A DNA stretch of 64,000 bases from UMGS692 sp963653425 (lineage in GTDB: Bacteria > Bacillota > Clostridia > Christensenellales > CAG-314), in the NCBI GenBank assembly GCA_963653425.1, contig CAVJWC010000007.1:5465-69464 (forward strand), written 5' to 3'. Each line of letters starts with the position of its first letter. Within the stretch, counting starts at the first letter, position 1. The translations under genes were made by a program, and so were the position numbers. Positions 32,960-42,275 of the stretch are shown in pieces. A model generated the notes under the pieces. It was not told where the DNA came from. It was given only the letters and a program-made list of their open reading frames with translations, and searched no databases.

Positions 32960-33424
32960 GTGGCTAACAGAGTGGAAACGGAAGTATTTGACCTTGTAAA
33001 ACCTTTCGCGGACCAATTCGGTCTCGAACTTATCGAAGTCGAATACGCTAAGAAGTTCGACGGTATGAATCTTACCGTTTTTATAGACAAAGAGGGCGGA
33101 GTGTCCATTGACGACTGCGAAAGACTGCACCGCGCAATAGACGAGCCTCTTGACGTTCTTAATCCTACGGACGACGCTTCGTATACGCTTAACGTTTCTT
33201 CCATAGGCATAGATTGGCCGCTTAAAACCGACAGGGATTACAGAAAAAATCTCGGTAACGAAATCGTCGTTAAGTTGTTTTCAAAGGACGCCGACGGCAA
33301 GAAGAAGTACGAAGGCGTGCTTGAAAGTTTCGACGAAAACACTTTCACCATAAACACAGGGAAAAAAGAAATCAGCTTTGAACGTGCAAAAGTTGCGCAC
33401 GTGGAGCCGCTTATAAGATTTTAG
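32960..33424 (+). CDS. rimP: Ribosome maturation factor RimP
   Basis: RimP acts in maturation of the 30S subunit. The 154-residue protein has the N-terminal alpha-beta domain (GLELIEVEYAKKFDGMNLTVFIDKEGGVSIDDCERLHRAI) and the C-terminal SH3-like domain (NEIVVKLF..KYEGVLESFDENTFTI). It starts with GTG after AAGGAG. It heads the nus operon and has typical length. Confidence 0.95.
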   Translation: MANRVETEVFDLVKPFADQFGLELIEVEYAKKFDGMNLTVFIDKEGGVSIDDCERLHRAIDEPLDVLNPTDDASYTLNVSSIGIDWPLKTDRDYRKNLGNEIVVKLFSKDADGKKKYEGVLESFDENTFTINTGKKEISFERAKVAHVEPLIRF

Positions 33425-33446
33425 CAACTTTCGGAGGCAGATGTAA

Positions 33447-34562
33447 ATGACAAACAAGGATTTTTTCGCAGCGCTTGACGACCTCGAAAGAGAAAAAGGA
33501 ATAGACAAAGAACTGGTTCTTTCCGCTCTCGAAACCGCGCTTACTTCGGCGTATAAAAAGAACTTCGGCGAAGCTACGGACGTCGTGGTTAAAGCCGAAC
33601 CCGATAAAAGCAAACTTACTATTTACGCGTATAAGACAGTTGTCGAGAACGTTGAAGATCCCGAAAAGGAAATTTCTCTCGAAGACGCGCGTCAGGAAAA
33701 GAAATCTTATTGCGTGGGCGACCGTTATATAATCGAAATCGTTCCCAAAGACTTCGGAAGAATCGCGGCTCAGGCTGCAAAACAGATAGTAACTCAGGCT
33801 ATACGCGAAGCCGAAAGAAATATAACTTACTCCAAGTACAGCGACCGCGAAAACGAACTTATTCTCGGAACGGTCAGCCGTATCGACGCCGAAGACGGAA
33901 CTATTTTCGTAGAGATAGGAAGAGATCAGGAAGGCAGACTTTTGCCGGCAGATCAGAATCCTCTCGAACATTACAAAATCGGCGACAGAATCAGAGTTCT
34001 CATAAAGCGCGTAAGAGAAGGTTCGAGAGGAGTTATGATACTTCTTTCGAGAACCAACGTAGGATTCGTGAAAAAGCTTTTCGAACAGGAAGTTCCCGAA
34101 ATCCGCGGAGGAATCGTAGAGATAAAGAACATAGTGAGAGAACCCGGTTACAGAACGAAAATTGCGGTCTGGTCCAACGATCCGGACGTTGACGCGGTAG
34201 GCGCGTGCGTAGGTAACAGAGGTTCGCGTGTCAACGCCATAGTAAACGAAATGGGCGGAGAAAAAGTGGACGTTATAGCTTACAGCGACGATATTCTCGA
34301 TTATATCGCAAGAGCGCTTTCGCCCGCAAAGGTTCTTATGGTTCAGGCTAACGAAGAAACCAAAGAATCCAAGGTAATAGTCGCCGACGACAAACTCAGT
34401 CTCGCCATAGGTAAAGACGGACAGAACGCAAGACTTGCGGCTCGTCTTACGGGCTGGAAGATAGACGTTAAGTCCATGAGCAAGGCTATAAGCGAAGGAC
34501 TTTTAGAGTCCGAAGAAGAAAGAGAACCCGACGCCGTGAAAGATGAAGGCGACGCCGTCTGA
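33447..34562 (+). CDS. nusA: Transcription termination/antitermination protein NusA
   Basis: NusA binds RNA polymerase and modulates pausing, termination and antitermination. The 371-residue protein has the N-terminal polymerase-binding domain (1-125), an S1 domain (about 135-200: LILGTVSRIDAEDGTIFVEIG) and two KH domains (about 205-345: PGYRTKIAVWSNDPDVDAVGACVGNRG and LSLAIGKDGQNARLAARLTGWKIDV). It lacks the acidic repeats of enterobacteria, as usual in Bacillota. A site GGAGG lies before the ATG. Confidence 0.97.
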   Translation: MTNKDFFAALDDLEREKGIDKELVLSALETALTSAYKKNFGEATDVVVKAEPDKSKLTIYAYKTVVENVEDPEKEISLEDARQEKKSYCVGDRYIIEIVPKDFGRIAAQAAKQIVTQAIREAERNITYSKYSDRENELILGTVSRIDAEDGTIFVEIGRDQEGRLLPADQNPLEHYKIGDRIRVLIKRVREGSRGVMILLSRTNVGFVKKLFEQEVPEIRGGIVEIKNIVREPGYRTKIAVWSNDPDVDAVGACVGNRGSRVNAIVNEMGGEKVDVIAYSDDILDYIARALSPAKVLMVQANEETKESKVIVADDKLSLAIGKDGQNARLAARLTGWKIDVKSMSKAISEGLLESEEEREPDAVKDEGDAV

Positions 34563-34564
34563 AA

Positions 34565-34834
34565 ATGACTAAGGGAAAGATTCCGGAACGCATGTGCGTT
34601 CTTTGCAGAAAAATGCAGCCTAAAACTCAGCTCGTGCGCGTGTTTGCGGGCGATAACGGCGCAGAGATCGACGAAAGCGGAAAGCGTGGCGGAAGAGGCG
34701 CGTACGTTTGTCACAGCGCGGAATGCGTTAAAAAGTGCGCCAACAAAAAGCTTTTAGGTAAAATGCTTAAATGCGAGTGTTCGGATGAATTTATCGAAAA
34801 ACTCCTTTTTAAGTTAAAGGGAAGCGGGCAGTAA
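34565..34834 (+). CDS. rnpM: RNase P modulator RnpM (YlxR)
   Basis: This 89-residue protein is YlxR: RMCVLCRKMQPKTQLVRV and GRGAYVCHSAECVKKCANKKL. YlxR has been described in Bacillus as RnpM, a protein that binds the RNase P RNA and modulates it. It follows nusA at two bases and precedes the L7Ae-like gene, the conserved order. Confidence 0.92.
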   Translation: MTKGKIPERMCVLCRKMQPKTQLVRVFAGDNGAEIDESGKRGGRGAYVCHSAECVKKCANKKLLGKMLKCECSDEFIEKLLFKLKGSGQ

Positions 34835-34850
34835 TCCGCGTCAGAGGTAA

Positions 34851-35204
34851 ATGAACGGTAAAATAGCATCATATATAGGATTTGCGATAAGGAAAGGCAG
34901 TGTGCTTTTCGGAGGAGAACAGCTTCTTGCGGGCGGCAGAGTTCACCCAAAGGTTGTGATTATCGCAAGCGACCTTGGCGACAGCGCCAAAAGGCGAATA
35001 GCGAGATATTGCGCGGAAAAGAATTATCCGCTTTTCGTAACGGATAAAGAGGTGCTTAAACAATGCACTTTCAAGGCAGACGTCAAGGTTCTGACCGTAA
35101 CGGATAAAGGTCTGGGCGGTTCGGTTATCAGGGAAATAGAAAAAGATCCCGACGGGGATTTCAAACTTTATACGGAGGTACAACCGATTGACAGTAAAGA
35201 ATAA
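34851..35204 (+). CDS. L7Ae-family RNA-binding protein YlxQ
   Basis: The 117-residue protein has the L7Ae/L30e fold: IGFAIRKGSVLFGGEQLLAGGRVHPKVVIIASDLGDSAKRRI. Such proteins bind kink-turn RNA; the exact role of YlxQ is not known. The last 17 bases overlap the infB start, implying coupled translation. The C-terminal end beyond residue 100 is variable in the family. Confidence 0.9.
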   Translation: MNGKIASYIGFAIRKGSVLFGGEQLLAGGRVHPKVVIIASDLGDSAKRRIARYCAEKNYPLFVTDKEVLKQCTFKADVKVLTVTDKGLGGSVIREIEKDPDGDFKLYTEVQPIDSKE

Positions 35205-37980
35205 GGAGAGCGGTTCTGCTCAGGGTCAGATGGAAAATCTGAGAACCATGCGTTCTAACACCTATAAGACGGCAACGGCTATTCGTGCGAAGATTCAGGA
35301 TGCGAAAAAGCGCGTGAAGGACATTCACGAAGCAATCGGTGTAAAACACGAAGAGATGGAGGCTCAGGCGATTGCTGCGAAAGAAGCAGCCGAAGCTTTG
35401 GCGGAAGCGACTGCCCGTGAGGAAGCTCAGAGCAAAGTCGAAGTTAAAGAAACCGAGACTCAGGTCGCCGAGAAGAAAGCTGCTAAGAAAGACGCGGAAA
35501 AAGCAGCTTCGGAGCAGTCCGTTCAGCCCGTTAAAGAAGAGGAAAAACCCGCAAAAGAAAGCGAGTCCGAGACTAAGAAGAAGGCGGAAAAACCTGCGGA
35601 CGACAAGGCTAAATCCAAACCCGTAAAGGCAACGGAAACGGAAGCTCCCAAAGCCAATAAGGAAGAGGAAAAGAAAGTCGTTCCCGAAAAGCCTGCCGAA
35701 AAATCTCCGTCCGTTGAAAAGGTTTCTACCGTACAGACCAATCCCAACGAAACGACGAGGATTTATACCGACGAAAAGGGCGTAGTTAAGGTAAGAAGAT
35801 TCCTTAACGAGATTCCCAAGGCTCCAAGAGACGTGAATAAGTCTCAGGGCAAAGGAAAACCCGTCGGCGGAAAACGCGACGGCGTTCAGACGGGCGACAG
35901 ACAGAGTAAATTCGGACAGCAGAAGACCTTCGATCAGGGTAAGCCTGCCTTTAATAAAGATAAAGACGACGCGACTCGTCCTCAGAAGTCTACGACGCAG
36001 AGAAGCGGAAGCGGTGCGCCGAGAATGGACTTCGTGCCTGCTCCTCAGCAGAAGCAGAGAAACTTCTCGAAGAATCAGGAAAGAACGGAAGAAAAGAGTA
36101 AGAATAAGTCCGGTAAGCACAATATGATCGTCAAGTCTTACGACGACGACGAAAGAGACGTAGTACGTCGTCCGCGCCCCAAGAAAGCCGAGACTAAGTT
36201 CGAACCCGTTATAAAGAAGATAGACCACGCCGTTGTTAATACGGAAGAAATCGTCATAAAAGACCTCAGCGAAAAGATAGGCGTTTCCGTTGCGGAAATC
36301 ATAAAGAAGCTTTTCGTGGAAGGCGGTATTATCAAGACCATTAACGACAAGATAGACTTCTCGACGGCGGAATACGTTTCCAACATTTTCGGAGTAACCC
36401 TTACGCTTAAACTCGAACAGTCGGCGGAAGACACTCTGAACGCGGGCGTCAAGTCGGACGACGACAATCTTCCCGATACCGAAAAACGCGCGCCCATCGT
36501 TACCGTTATGGGACACGTTGACCACGGTAAGACTTCGCTTCTTGACGCTATAAGACACACCAGCGTAACCAAAGGCGAAGCGGGCGGTATCACTCAGGCG
36601 ATAGGCGCATATCAGGTAGTTATAAACGGCGAACCCATTACCTTTATCGACACGCCCGGACACGAAGCGTTTACCGCTATGAGAGCAAGGGGCGCGCAGG
36701 TTACGGATATAGCCATTATAGTGGTAGCTGCCGACGACGGCGTTATGCCTCAGACGATCGAAGCCATAAACCACGCCAAAGCGGCGGGCGTTCCCATAGT
36801 CGTAGCCATAAACAAGATGGATAAACCCACGGCTAACCCGGAAGTAGTTAAGACTCAGCTCACCGAATACGGCATCGTTCCCGAAGAATGGGGCGGAGAC
36901 AACATCATGGTACCCGTTTCGGCTAAGTCGGGAATGGGTATAAAAGAACTTCTCGAAGCGATACTTATCGTTGCGGAAGTAAAAGAACTCAAAGCAAATC
37001 CAAAAAAGCGCGCAAGCGGTACGATTATCGAAGCGAAACTCGACAAGAACAGAGGCCCCGTCGCAACGGCTCTCGTTCAGAACGGTACTCTGCGCGTAGG
37101 AGATTATATAATCGCAGGTACGGCGGACGGTAAAGTCAAGGCTATGTTCGATGAAAACGGCAAGAGCGTTAAGGAAGCAGGTCCTTCTACGCCCGTGGAA
37201 GTTCTCGGTTTCTCGGCTGTACCCAACGCAGGCGACGTTATGTTCTCGGTAGACGAAAAACTCGGCAAACAGGTTGCCAGCGAAAGAAAAGACAAGGAAA
37301 AACTTGCCAGAACCAACGTTTCCACTACCGTTTCTCTCGACGATCTCTATTCAAAGATCAACGAAGAGAATATGAAGAACCTCAACCTTATCATAAAGAC
37401 GGACGTTCAGGGCAGTCTCGAAGCTTTGAAGTCGTCGCTTGTAAAGATTTCCAACGAAGAAGTCAAGGTTTCGCCCATTCACGGAGGCGTAGGCGCAATT
37501 ACCGAATCGGACGTTATGCTTGCAAAAGCCAGCAACGCGATTATTATCGGCTTTAACGTAAGAGCCGACGCCAACGCGAAAGCCGCTGCCGAAAGAGAAG
37601 AAGTCGACATAAGAATTTACAGAGTCATTTACGACGCGGTAAACGACGTAACGGCGGCTATAAAGGGTATGCTTGCGCCCAAGTACAAGGAAACCATCTT
37701 AGGTTCCGCGGAAGTCCGCGAAGTCTTCAGGATTTCGGGAGTAGGCGCGGTCGCAGGTTGCTACGTGACGAGCGGAAAGATTTCGAGAGGCAGTAAGATC
37801 AGAGTTTACAGAAACGACGTTATGATAGTGGACTGCGAAATGTCCGCCCTCAAACGTTTCAAGGACGACGTTAAGGAAGTCGCACAGGGTTACGAATGCG
37901 GTATATCGCTCGTTAACTACAACGACATTAAAGTCGGCGACGTCTTTGAAAACTATATAATGGAAGAAATTAAGCAATAA
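35188..37980 (+). CDS. infB: Translation initiation factor IF-2
   Basis: IF2 is the GTPase that places initiator tRNA on the 30S subunit and promotes subunit joining. The 930-residue protein has a long disordered Lys/Glu/Ala-rich N-terminal region (about 1-345), an IF2N domain (about 350-410), the G domain (about 433-600; GHVDHGKTSLLDAI, DTPGHEAF, NKMD), and the C1 and C2 domains to the end. It starts at TTG 35188, inside ylxQ, with GGAGGT eight bases upstream; the next ATG would remove 14 residues. A GC-rich hairpin (about 37995-38035) follows, without a T tract. Confidence 0.97.
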   Translation: MTVKNKESGSAQGQMENLRTMRSNTYKTATAIRAKIQDAKKRVKDIHEAIGVKHEEMEAQAIAAKEAAEALAEATAREEAQSKVEVKETETQVAEKKAAKKDAEKAASEQSVQPVKEEEKPAKESESETKKKAEKPADDKAKSKPVKATETEAPKANKEEEKKVVPEKPAEKSPSVEKVSTVQTNPNETTRIYTDEKGVVKVRRFLNEIPKAPRDVNKSQGKGKPVGGKRDGVQTGDRQSKFGQQKTFDQGKPAFNKDKDDATRPQKSTTQRSGSGAPRMDFVPAPQQKQRNFSKNQERTEEKSKNKSGKHNMIVKSYDDDERDVVRRPRPKKAETKFEPVIKKIDHAVVNTEEIVIKDLSEKIGVSVAEIIKKLFVEGGIIKTINDKIDFSTAEYVSNIFGVTLTLKLEQSAEDTLNAGVKSDDDNLPDTEKRAPIVTVMGHVDHGKTSLLDAIRHTSVTKGEAGGITQAIGAYQVVINGEPITFIDTPGHEAFTAMRARGAQVTDIAIIVVAADDGVMPQTIEAINHAKAAGVPIVVAINKMDKPTANPEVVKTQLTEYGIVPEEWGGDNIMVPVSAKSGMGIKELLEAILIVAEVKELKANPKKRASGTIIEAKLDKNRGPVATALVQNGTLRVGDYIIAGTADGKVKAMFDENGKSVKEAGPSTPVEVLGFSAVPNAGDVMFSVDEKLGKQVASERKDKEKLARTNVSTTVSLDDLYSKINEENMKNLNLIIKTDVQGSLEALKSSLVKISNEEVKVSPIHGGVGAITESDVMLAKASNAIIIGFNVRADANAKAAAEREEVDIRIYRVIYDAVNDVTAAIKGMLAPKYKETILGSAEVREVFRISGVGAVAGCYVTSGKISRGSKIRVYRNDVMIVDCEMSALKRFKDDVKEVAQGYECGISLVNYNDIKVGDVFENYIMEEIKQ

Positions 37981-38065
37981 AGGCTTTTTTGTCGCTGCCC
38001 TGCTTTCTTTTTGGAGGCGGGGCAGACGGCTATTATGCCGCAAACGCGGTTTGTCGGAGGTAAAA

Positions 38066-38467
38066 ATGAGTACGCCGAGAACGGAAAAACTCAACGCTGA
38101 ATTCCAGCGCAGTATATACGAAATATTGAAAAACAGAGTAAAAGATCCTCGTCTTACCGAAATGTTTTCGGTAACCAAAGTGGACGTAGATAAAGAACTC
38201 AGCCTTGCAAAGGTCTATATAAGCGTGTTTTCTTCGGATAAAAAGAAAGCAAGCGAAACTTACGAGGCTATAGAAAACAGCGCGGGCTTCGTGCGCCGTG
38301 AACTTTCAAAAGGAATGCGCATAAGAACCGTTCCGCCCATAAAGTTTATCTACGACGACACTATGGAATACAGCGAGAAGATAGATAAACTCATAGACAG
38401 TCTTATAAAGAAAGAAAACGCCGACGGGAAAAATGAAAACGCAGACGGCGATTCGGAGAAGGAATAA
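38066..38467 (+). CDS. rbfA: Ribosome-binding factor A
   Basis: RbfA is a KH-fold 30S assembly factor. The 133-residue protein has the core LNAEFQRSIYEILKNRVKDPRL and the strand AKVYISVF, RRELSKGMRIRTVPPIKFIYDDT. The ATG at 38066 follows GGAGG by five bases. The C-terminal 20 residues are acidic and contain two NADG repeats. It is followed two bases later by the nrnA gene. Confidence 0.95.
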   Translation: MSTPRTEKLNAEFQRSIYEILKNRVKDPRLTEMFSVTKVDVDKELSLAKVYISVFSSDKKKASETYEAIENSAGFVRRELSKGMRIRTVPPIKFIYDDTMEYSEKIDKLIDSLIKKENADGKNENADGDSEKE

Positions 38468-38469
38468 TT

Positions 38470-39432
38470 ATGAGCTGTTTCGAACAAGTAACGGAATTAC
38501 TGAAAAAAGCCGAAAACGTAGCTATTTTTTGTCATACGTTGCCCGACCCCGATACTTTGGGTTCGGCTCTTGCGCTGAGAGAAGCTCTTATGTCTCTTAA
38601 CAAAAAAGCGAGTATTTTCTGCGATACGGTTTTAGCGGGAAGACTTAAATTCGTTTCGGGTTACGAAACCATTTCCACCGAGTTTCAGGGCAGGTACGAC
38701 CTTCATATAGCTATCGACTGCGGAGACAGATACAGACTGGGAACTCTGGAAAACACCTTCTTCCGTTGCCGTAACAACGTTAACGTCGACCATCACTATC
38801 TCACCAACGACCGTTTTGCAGTCGTTAACTGGGTGGAAAACCGAGCAAGCGCGGCGCAGATGGTTTACGATATAATCAAGGCTCTTGGCGTTACCGTTAC
38901 CGAAAACATCGCCAAGGCTATAATGTCGGGTATAGTTACCGACACCAACGCTTTTACCAACACCAACACCGATAAAGCCGTTCTGAATACGGCAGCCGAA
39001 CTTATCGACAAAGTGGATATAAACTTCCTCGATTTCAGACTTAGAAGGAATTCTTCTTTCGTCAGAATCAAACTTATGGGCAGGGCTTTACACGGAACAA
39101 AGCTTTATTGCGGAGGAAAGGTTGCCGTTATGTCCATAAGAGAGAAGGATTTGCTCGAAGAGGGCGCGGAATTTTCCGATACGGACGGATTTACCGACAA
39201 GATTCTCGATATAGAAGGCATAAAAGCCGCCGTGTGTATTTCCGAAAAGTCCCCAAACACCTTTAAGATAGGAATGCGCGGTAAAGACGGCACGGACGTT
39301 TGCGCCGTGTGCAAATCTTTCGGCGGAGGCGGACATAAAGTTGCCGCGGGCTGTACGATATGCGGTTTTTACGAGGACGTTTTAGAGCGCATTTTAAGGG
39401 CTTTCGAACTGGAACTCGGATACGAAAGATAA
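38470..39432 (+). CDS. nrnA: DHH-family phosphoesterase, NrnA-type oligoribonuclease/pAp phosphatase
   Basis: NrnA degrades very short RNA and removes the 3' phosphate of pAp. The 320-residue protein has the DHH motifs (CHTLPDPDTLGSALAL, DCGDRYR, NVDHHYLTNDRF) and the C-terminal DHHA1 domain with KSFGGGGHKVAAGC. In this order the gene is part of the nus operon in many Bacillota. DDAD-type metal ligands are present except that the canonical first DxD is PDPDT. Start is ATG 38470, two bases after rbfA. Confidence 0.92.
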   Translation: MSCFEQVTELLKKAENVAIFCHTLPDPDTLGSALALREALMSLNKKASIFCDTVLAGRLKFVSGYETISTEFQGRYDLHIAIDCGDRYRLGTLENTFFRCRNNVNVDHHYLTNDRFAVVNWVENRASAAQMVYDIIKALGVTVTENIAKAIMSGIVTDTNAFTNTNTDKAVLNTAAELIDKVDINFLDFRLRRNSSFVRIKLMGRALHGTKLYCGGKVAVMSIREKDLLEEGAEFSDTDGFTDKILDIEGIKAAVCISEKSPNTFKIGMRGKDGTDVCAVCKSFGGGGHKVAAGCTICGFYEDVLERILRAFELELGYER

Positions 39433-39435
39433 CTG

Positions 39436-40290
39436 ATGATAGGTTTTATAAATTGCAACAAACCTTCGGGACTGACTTCGAGCGACGTGGTTTCGAGGAT
39501 AAAAAGAATAAGCGGAGGAGAGAAGGTCGGACATATGGGAACGCTCGATCCGGGCGCGGCGGGGGTTCTGCCCGTGGCTCTCGGGAAAGCCAACAGACTT
39601 TTCGACTTTCTTACCCGTAAAAAGAAGAAATACCGCGCCGTTTTCACTTTCGGCGTAACTACAGACACTCTCGACAGTTACGGTAAAGTCACGGGAAGAG
39701 GCACTGTCCCCGATAAATCCGTGATAGAAAGTAAACTAAGCGATTTTACGGGCAGAATAAGTCAGGTTCCGCCCCTCTATTCGGCAATAAACGTCGGCGG
39801 AGTCAGAGCCTATAAGCTTGCGAGAAACGACGCTCAGGTAGAAATCAGACCGCGCGAAGTGGAAGTCTTTTCCTTCGGGCTTTTAAGGCAGACGGACGAA
39901 GCTTCCTTCGAGTTCGACATAACCTGCGGAGGAGGAACTTATATAAGAAGTCTCGTTCGCGACCTTGCTTTTTCGCTCGGAACGGTAGGCTATATGAGTA
40001 CGCTGCTGAGGCTTTATTCGGGCGTTTTTACCTTGGACGAAGCGCTTTCCATTGAAGATATTCAGGAAGACTTCTCGGGTTCGGTTCTGCCCGTGGAATT
40101 CGTACTTGGCGGACTGAAACGATACGAAATTCCCGAAAACAGGAAAAAACACGCCCTTAACGGAATAGAAATTCCCGTGAGCGAAGAATACGAAGGGAAT
40201 CCTTTCTGCGTGTATTCGGACGGAGAACTTAAAGGACTTGCCGAGAGAAAGAACGGAAAACTCGTTTTCACGGCAAGACTTGACGGATAA
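39436..40290 (+). CDS. truB: tRNA pseudouridine(55) synthase
   Basis: TruB makes pseudouridine 55 in the T loop of tRNA. The 284-residue protein has the catalytic segment GHMGTLDPGAAGVLPVALGKA with aspartate 37 or close, and GTYIRSLVRDLA. A short PUA-like C-terminal part is present. It lies three bases after nrnA and 13 before ribF. Confidence 0.95.
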   Translation: MIGFINCNKPSGLTSSDVVSRIKRISGGEKVGHMGTLDPGAAGVLPVALGKANRLFDFLTRKKKKYRAVFTFGVTTDTLDSYGKVTGRGTVPDKSVIESKLSDFTGRISQVPPLYSAINVGGVRAYKLARNDAQVEIRPREVEVFSFGLLRQTDEASFEFDITCGGGTYIRSLVRDLAFSLGTVGYMSTLLRLYSGVFTLDEALSIEDIQEDFSGSVLPVEFVLGGLKRYEIPENRKKHALNGIEIPVSEEYEGNPFCVYSDGELKGLAERKNGKLVFTARLDG

Positions 40291-40303
40291 TAACGGAGCT
40301 TAA

Positions 40304-41239
40304 ATGAATTTATACGGTATCGACATAATAAAATTCGGCGAGCCGAGCGGAAAGAGACTTGTCGTGGCTCTGGGCTTTTTCGACTGCATTCACGTAGGGC
40401 ATCAGGCTCTTATAGAAGAGGCGAAAATCAAAGCAACGGGGCTTCACGCAGAACCTGCGCTGTTTACTTTCAGCAACGATCCTTTCGTTCTTCTCGGTAA
40501 CGGCAAAAAGCCCGTTTTAACCTTTGAAGAAAGACTTAACGAACTTGGCAGAACGGGCGTTAAAAACGTAGTCGTCGCGGAGTTTAACGAAGAACTTATG
40601 AACACTTCGGGCGAAACCTTTTTCGCGGGGCTTATAAAAACGGGCGCGGTCGGAATAGTCTGCGGAAGAGATTACACCTGCGGAGTTAAAGGTTCGACGG
40701 GTACGGACGAATTAAAGACCATGGCTGAAAAAGACGGAGTAGACCTTACCGTCAAAGGCGACGTTTTCGTAGGCGGAGAAAAGGTCAGCAGTACCGCCGT
40801 AAGAAAGGCTCTTATCGAAGGAGATTTACCGCGCGCGAACGCCCTTCTCGGAAAGCCTTACGTAATAGGTTCGAGCGTCATTAAAGGCGACGGCTTGGGC
40901 AGAACTTTCGGTTTCCCGACAGCCAACCTTCTCGTTCCCGAAGAAAAACTACTGCCCGCGAGCGGAGTTTACGCGGCAAAGACCGACGTCGACGGAAAGA
41001 ATTACGTAGCCGCCCTTCATATAGGCGAAAGACCTACGATAAGCAGGGGCGAAAGGCGCATAGAAGCCTTTTTATCGGGCTTTGACGGGGATTTGTACGG
41101 ACGGAAACTTTACCTCGAACTTGACAGGAAGATAAGGGACGTAAAGAAATTCGATTCGGTGGACCGACTGAAACTTCAGATAGCGCGCGACGTTAAAAAA
41201 GCGCAGAAATATGCGGAGGAAAGAGGCAACGATGATTAA
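40304..41239 (+). CDS. ribF: Bifunctional riboflavin kinase/FAD synthetase
   Basis: RibF converts riboflavin to FMN and then FAD. The N-terminal nucleotidyltransferase domain has GFFDCIHVGHQALI and SSTAVRKAL; the C-terminal kinase domain has GRTFGFPTANLLVPEEKLLPASGVYAA. The 311-residue length is normal. The stop overlaps the start of the next gene by eight bases. Confidence 0.95.
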   Translation: MNLYGIDIIKFGEPSGKRLVVALGFFDCIHVGHQALIEEAKIKATGLHAEPALFTFSNDPFVLLGNGKKPVLTFEERLNELGRTGVKNVVVAEFNEELMNTSGETFFAGLIKTGAVGIVCGRDYTCGVKGSTGTDELKTMAEKDGVDLTVKGDVFVGGEKVSSTAVRKALIEGDLPRANALLGKPYVIGSSVIKGDGLGRTFGFPTANLLVPEEKLLPASGVYAAKTDVDGKNYVAALHIGERPTISRGERRIEAFLSGFDGDLYGRKLYLELDRKIRDVKKFDSVDRLKLQIARDVKKAQKYAEERGNDD

Positions 41240-42104
41240 ATTCGGACCGAGCGGGAATTCGCTCTCTTTCTACGGGGAAGGAAACAAGCATTCGGAACAG
41301 GCGCCCGAATGGCTTCATAAAAAAGGGCTGTCGCTTTACGAGTACAGTTTCAGCAGAGGAACGAACGTTTCCGACGCAAAATGCAGTCTTATAGGCGAAA
41401 ACGCCGAGAAGTACGGAATAGAAGTTTCCGTTCACGCGCCCTATTACGTCAATCTTGCGAACACAAGCGACGAAATGATAGAAAAGTCTTTCGGGTATAT
41501 CCTTAAAAGCGCGGAGAAAGTCAGACTTATGAAGGGCAACAGGGTAGTCTTTCATCCGGCGGCAAAGGGAAATCTTACACGAGAAGAAGCCGTTCGTCTT
41601 ACGAAAGAAAGACTTGCCCTTCTTGCAAAAAGGATAGAAGAACAAGGCTATACGGACGTTCTTTTCTGTATAGAAACCATGGGTAAGATAAATCAGATAG
41701 GAAGTCTTGACGAAGTCGCGGAGTTCTGCACTTTAAGCGATTGTTTTATTCCGACGGTGGATTTCGGACATCTCAACGCAAGAACGATGGGCGGAATGAA
41801 CAGCGGAGAAGATTACCTTAACGCGCTTAAACTTCTTACCGAAGTTATAGGAAAAGAGAAAACGGGAAAGATGCACGTGCATTTTTCCAAAATAGAATAC
41901 GCAAAGGGCGGAGAAATCAGACATCTTACCTTTGAAGACAGGATTTACGGACCCGAATTCGAACCGCTTGCGCCCGTTCTTGCGGAATATTCGCCCGACG
42001 CGCGGGTTATCTGCGAATCGGACGGAACGCAGACAGAAGACGCTCTTACGATGCAGAGAATTTACAGGGAAACCTTGGAAACGAACGCTAAAAAGCAAGC
42101 TTAG
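41232..42104 (+). CDS. nfo: Endonuclease IV-like TIM-barrel protein
   Basis: The 290-residue protein resembles the AP endonuclease 2 (endonuclease IV) family of TIM barrels with three zinc ions: VSVHAPYYVNLA, VVFHPAAKGN, FCIETMGK, TVDFGHLNAR, MHVHFSKIEYA and VICESDG carry histidine, glutamate and aspartate ligands in family order. Endonuclease IV cuts DNA at abasic sites. Because it is more divergent than typical Nfo, a related sugar isomerase-like activity cannot be excluded. It overlaps ribF by eight bases, so it is probably the last gene of the nus operon. Confidence 0.82.
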   Translation: MIKFGPSGNSLSFYGEGNKHSEQAPEWLHKKGLSLYEYSFSRGTNVSDAKCSLIGENAEKYGIEVSVHAPYYVNLANTSDEMIEKSFGYILKSAEKVRLMKGNRVVFHPAAKGNLTREEAVRLTKERLALLAKRIEEQGYTDVLFCIETMGKINQIGSLDEVAEFCTLSDCFIPTVDFGHLNARTMGGMNSGEDYLNALKLLTEVIGKEKTGKMHVHFSKIEYAKGGEIRHLTFEDRIYGPEFEPLAPVLAEYSPDARVICESDGTQTEDALTMQRIYRETLETNAKKQA

Positions 42105-42275
42105 AAACGCAGAAAAAAGCAAGTGCGGATAAGCGCAAAAAGCGTTTCGGAAAGCAAAACGACATAAAACAGGTGAATTACGGTGCGAGGCGTTACGTTT
42201 TTATCGTTTGTATTAAAGCGATTGCAATAAACGCAGAGCCGAGCGCAATTATTATAAATTTTAACGGAGGTTAGT

